This document shows positions 61,662 to 64,000 of a stretch of DNA of 64,000 nucleotides, one piece after another. Within the stretch, counting starts at the first letter, position 1. Each line of letters starts with the position of its first letter. The translations under genes were made by a program, and so were the position numbers. The notes beneath the pieces were generated by a model. The model ran no database searches, was not told where the DNA came from, and was given only the letters and a program-made list of their open reading frames with translations. Source of the DNA: Paractinoplanes ovalisporus (lineage in GTDB: Bacteria; Actinomycetota; Actinomycetes; Mycobacteriales; Micromonosporaceae); NCBI RefSeq assembly GCF_016834655.1, contig NZ_JAENHP010000004.1, positions 558,001 to 622,000 of the forward strand, written 5' to 3'.

Positions 61662-62840
61662 GGAGTCGCGGATCGAGGCGATGAGGGAGTCGTGCACGGC
61701 GGTGAGGCCGGCGTCGAGGGCGCCGAGCAGCACGGAGTCGTCGTCGATGGAGGTGACGGCGATGGTGCTCTCGAGCGGGGCGGCCCGGCGTACGGCGAAA
61801 TTCACCGCGGACAGCAGCCGCTCGCCGCCCGCCTGGGCGATCGGGCCGGCCAGAACCACCAGGTAGGGGTCGAGCACGGCGATCACCGCGGCCAGACCGA
61901 TCACGATGCGGTCGGCCAGGGCGATGAGGAAGTCGCCGCCCGTGGCCGGGTCGGCGGCCGAAGCGCGGACGGCCTCGGCCGGGGTGCGACCCGGAACGCC
62001 GTTGTCCCGGGCCAGCTCGAGGATCGCCGCACCGCCGAAGAGGTCTTGCAGATCGAGCTTGCGGTGCGTGGAATCGGGTGAGTAGAGCGGCATGTAGCCG
62101 ATCTCGCCGGCGCCGCCCCGCGCACCGCGCAGCAGCGTGCCGGCCATGTCGATGGCGAGACCGAGGCCTTCCTCGCCCAGCCACAGCAGGGCGAAACCCT
62201 CGGCGTCACGGCCCACGCCACGCCGCCGCTCGGCGATCGCGGCCAGGTTGACGTCGTTGTCGACACCCACGTCGGTGCCGAGTGCGGCCGCCAGTTGCGG
62301 CACCAGGCCCGTACGCCCGAACCCAGGCACGTCGACGTGGCGGATGGTCTCGGTGTGCGGGTCGTAGGAGCCGGCCACGCCGAACTGCACATGGCGAATC
62401 CGCTCGGCCGGGACGCCGGCCTCCTCGCGCAGCTTGGCGACGACGTCGACCAGGGCGGTCAGCGGGTCGGTGGTGAGGAAGTCGATGCGGGCCTCGACGC
62501 GCCCGCGGACCGAGCCGGTGAGATCGCAGAGCGCCGCGACCACCGACGGGGCGCCGCTCGCGCCGATGTCCCGCACGGACACCGCCGCCGCGTACGCCGC
62601 GTCCGGGTTGGCGTTGTAGATCTCCGCGTTCGGCCCCGGCCGGCCGCTGTTGTGGCCGACCACGTTGACCAGGCCGGCGTCGGTGAGGCGGCGCAGCACC
62701 TCGGAGATGGTGGGGGTCGACAGGGCCGTGAGCTTCCGGAGATCGGCCCGCGTGAGCATGCCGGGGTCCAGCAGGTGGGCCAGGGCCGCGCTCTCGTTCA
62801 TGGCGCGCAGCAGCTTTGACGAACCGGCCAGACGGGTCAC
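61659..62840 (-). CDS. csnR: ROK-family transcriptional repressor (CsnR-like)
   Basis: The 393-residue ROK repressor has an N-terminal winged helix (TRADLRKLTALSTPTISEVL, then RRLTDAGLVNVVG) and a C-terminal ROK sugar-binding domain (VQFGVAGSYDPHTETIRHVD, GVDNDVNLAAIAERR and GARGGAGEIGYMPLY). The Cys-rich zinc motif usual in ROK kinases and many ROK regulators is absent: the position after GEIGYMP has no cysteine. In Streptomyces CsnR represses the chitosanase and the csn operon until oligosaccharides are present. GTG 62840. It is the first gene, upstream of csnE. Confidence 0.9.
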   Translation of the reverse strand: MTRLAGSSKLLRAMNESAALAHLLDPGMLTRADLRKLTALSTPTISEVLRRLTDAGLVNVVGHNSGRPGPNAEIYNANPDAAYAAAVSVRDIGASGAPSVVAALCDLTGSVRGRVEARIDFLTTDPLTALVDVVAKLREEAGVPAERIRHVQFGVAGSYDPHTETIRHVDVPGFGRTGLVPQLAAALGTDVGVDNDVNLAAIAERRRGVGRDAEGFALLWLGEEGLGLAIDMAGTLLRGARGGAGEIGYMPLYSPDSTHRKLDLQDLFGGAAILELARDNGVPGRTPAEAVRASAADPATGGDFLIALADRIVIGLAAVIAVLDPYLVVLAGPIAQAGGERLLSAVNFAVRRAAPLESTIAVTSIDDDSVLLGALDAGLTAVHDSLIASIRDS

Positions 62841-62879
62841 GGCGGCTCCCGGGAGCGTGTCGACTGATTGGCAAACTGA

Positions 62880-62890
62880 CTAACAGTTAG
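62880..62890. promoter_or_regulatory. CsnR operator at the csnR promoter
   Basis: CTAACAGTTAG is a perfect 5-1-5 palindrome starting five bases downstream of the -10 box of the csnR promoter, where a repressor would block clearance. The same TAACAGTT core occurs within the chitosanase promoter at 62978-62985. Confidence 0.7.
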
Positions 62891-62895
62891 CCCGG

Positions 62896-62924
62896 ACGGT
62901 AGGCGGGCCGGTCGAGGGTGTCAA
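62896..62924 (-). promoter_or_regulatory. csnR-K operon promoter
   Basis: On the minus strand TTGACA (62924-62919), a 17-base spacer and TACCGT (62901-62896) make a good vegetative promoter, about 50 bases upstream of the csnR GTG. Confidence 0.65.
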
Positions 62925-62963
62925 GGGCCCGAGGCTCAGCGTAGAGCAGTCGATCGAAGCCTA

Positions 62964-62992
62964 TTGATAAACCTATTTAACAGTTGTAGCGT
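62964..62992 (+). promoter_or_regulatory. Chitosanase promoter with operator in the spacer
   Basis: TTGATA (62964-62969), 17-base spacer, TAGCGT (62987-62992). The spacer contains TTAACAGTTG (62977-62986), sharing the TAACAGTT core with the csnR operator, so a repressor bound here would exclude RNA polymerase. Confidence 0.7.
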
Positions 62993-63045
62993 CTCTCCTC
63001 GTCGCGCGCGCCATCCCCACGAATCCCCCCTCTGCGAGGAGCGCC

Positions 63046-64000
63046 ATGAAACGCGCCATCTACGCTGCCGTCGCGCTGGCCGTCCCCAGTGCTGCCCTGA
63101 TCGTCGGGCTGCTCCCGGCCAGTGCCGCGACCGCGGGTCCGATCAAGGGCCTGGGCGGCAAATGTGTCGACGTCGCGGCCGCCGGCACGGCCAACGGCAC
63201 CGCCATCCAGCTCTACGACTGCAACGGCTCGGCCGCCCAGCAATGGACGGTCGGCAACACCGACGGCAGCATCCGGGCCCTCGGCAAGTGCCTCGACGTG
63301 ACCGCCGCGTCCACCGCCAACGGCGCCAAGATTCAGCTGTACGACTGCAACGGCACCGGGGCGCAGAAGTGGTCGGCCTCGGCCTCCGGTGGAACTCTGG
63401 TCAATTCGGGCAGCGGCAAGTGCCTGGATGTCACCGGCAGCAGCACCGCCAACGCCACCCGCCTGCAGATCTGGACCTGCTCGACCGCCGCCAACCAGAA
63501 GTGGACGTTGCCCGGCGGCACGACTTCCCCGACCACTCCCTCGGGAACCAACTTGGACAATCCGGCCAAGAAGGACGTCGCGATGCAGATCGTGTCGGCC
63601 GCCGAGAACTCGTCGCTCGACTGGCGGGCCCAGTTCCGCTACATCGAGGACATCGGCGACGGGCGCGGCTACACGGCCGGCATCATCGGGTTCTGCTCGG
63701 GCACCGGTGACATGCTCGAACTGGTCGAGGCCTACACCGCCGCCGTCCCCGGCAACGTGCTGGCCAAATACCTGCCCGCGCTGCGCAACGTGAACGGTAC
63801 GGACTCGCACGCGGGACTCGACCCGAACTTCACCAACGACTGGCGTACGGCGGCCGCCGACTCCCGTTTCCAGGCCGCGCAGGAGGCCGAGCGCGACCGC
63901 GTCTACTTCAACCCGTCGGTGCGGGACGGCAAGTCGGACGGCGTACGGGCTCTGGGTCAGTTCGCCTATTACGACGCCGCGGTGATGCACGGCTACGAGG
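63046..64000 (+). CDS. csnA: Secreted GH46 chitosanase with N-terminal ricin-type lectin domain (partial at right edge)
   Basis: The protein has a signal peptide (MKRAIYAAVALAVPSAALIV to SAATA), an R-type lectin/CBM13 domain with three Cys/QxW repeats (KCVDVAAAGTANGTAIQLYD; QWTVG; KCLDVTAASTANGAKIQLYD; KWSAS; KCLDVTGSSTANATRLQIWT; KWTLP), a Thr/Pro linker and the GH46 domain. Catalytic residues by family knowledge are Glu187 in SAAENSSLDW and Asp205 in DIGDGRGYT, 18 residues apart as in the Streptomyces N174 enzyme. It cuts chitosan outside the cell. The frame is open to the window end at residue 318. ATG 63046 with GAGGAG upstream. Confidence 0.93.
   Translation, partial: MKRAIYAAVALAVPSAALIVGLLPASAATAGPIKGLGGKCVDVAAAGTANGTAIQLYDCNGSAAQQWTVGNTDGSIRALGKCLDVTAASTANGAKIQLYDCNGTGAQKWSASASGGTLVNSGSGKCLDVTGSSTANATRLQIWTCSTAANQKWTLPGGTTSPTTPSGTNLDNPAKKDVAMQIVSAAENSSLDWRAQFRYIEDIGDGRGYTAGIIGFCSGTGDMLELVEAYTAAVPGNVLAKYLPALRNVNGTDSHAGLDPNFTNDWRTAAADSRFQAAQEAERDRVYFNPSVRDGKSDGVRALGQFAYYDAAVMHGYE

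Noticed and set aside
59261..61684. Open frame of 807 codons opposite the csn transporter genes
   Set aside because: Antisense to three conserved transporter genes with continuous overlap-coupled starts; no recognisable sequence.

Overview
This is high-GC chromosomal DNA from an actinomycete. The gene set, frequent GTG starts and strong GC bias at third codon positions suggest the Micromonosporaceae (Actinoplanes-like), but no rRNA gene is present to prove the genus. No tRNA, rRNA, transposase, integrase or CRISPR array was seen.

The backbone follows, in order, the block that runs from ftsH to ispF in Mycobacterium tuberculosis: ftsH-folE-folP-folB-folK-DUF3180-(Ala/Pro-rich membrane protein)-DUF2520-panC-coaX-lysS-lsr2-clpC-mutY-disA-radA-lpqE-carD-ispD-ispF. 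It covers folate, pantothenate/CoA, NAD, lysyl-tRNA, nucleoid, proteolysis, DNA repair, c-di-AMP and MEP isoprenoid functions. Against that backbone the accessory inserts stand out.

(1) 1.1-15.4 kb, between folE and folP. This holds a carboxymuconolactone decarboxylase/MarR pair, a RidA-like protein and a soluble FtsK/SpoIIIE ATPase. It also holds a tightly coupled seven-gene operon that looks like the core of a type IV secretion machine: VirB2-like pilin candidate, PrgI-like protein, VirB4 ATPase, VirB6/TrbL-like membrane protein, a bitopic protein, a transglycosylase-M23 wall hydrolase and a cytosolic protein. No relaxase or integrase accompanies it.
(2) 18.1-23.9 kb. Membrane proteins, then an orphan nuoD translationally coupled to a MidA/NDUFAF7-type methyltransferase.
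(3) 25.9-29.4 kb. A Septum_form lipoprotein plus nadB-nadC, at the position where panD lies in M. tuberculosis.
(4) 35.5-39.4 kb. A secreted arabinan-degrading pair, GH51 and GH43.
(5) 47.4-51.7 kb, between lpqE and carD. A compact type III polyketide synthase cluster with an acyl-CoA dehydrogenase, a UbiG-like methyltransferase and a divergent UbiA prenyltransferase.
(6) 56.2-64.0 kb. A complete csnR-E-F-G-H-K operon for uptake and catabolism of chitosan oligosaccharides, divergent from a secreted GH46 chitosanase that runs off the right edge. The two divergent promoters share a TAACAGTT operator core, which gives a readable regulatory circuit for the ROK repressor CsnR.

Notable non-coding structure includes a DnaA-box cluster and a ClgR-like site upstream of clpC, a 32-bp-arm hairpin after lsr2, a 19-bp perfect inverted repeat after the clpC terminator, and three tandem 27-28 bp repeats at the end of folE.
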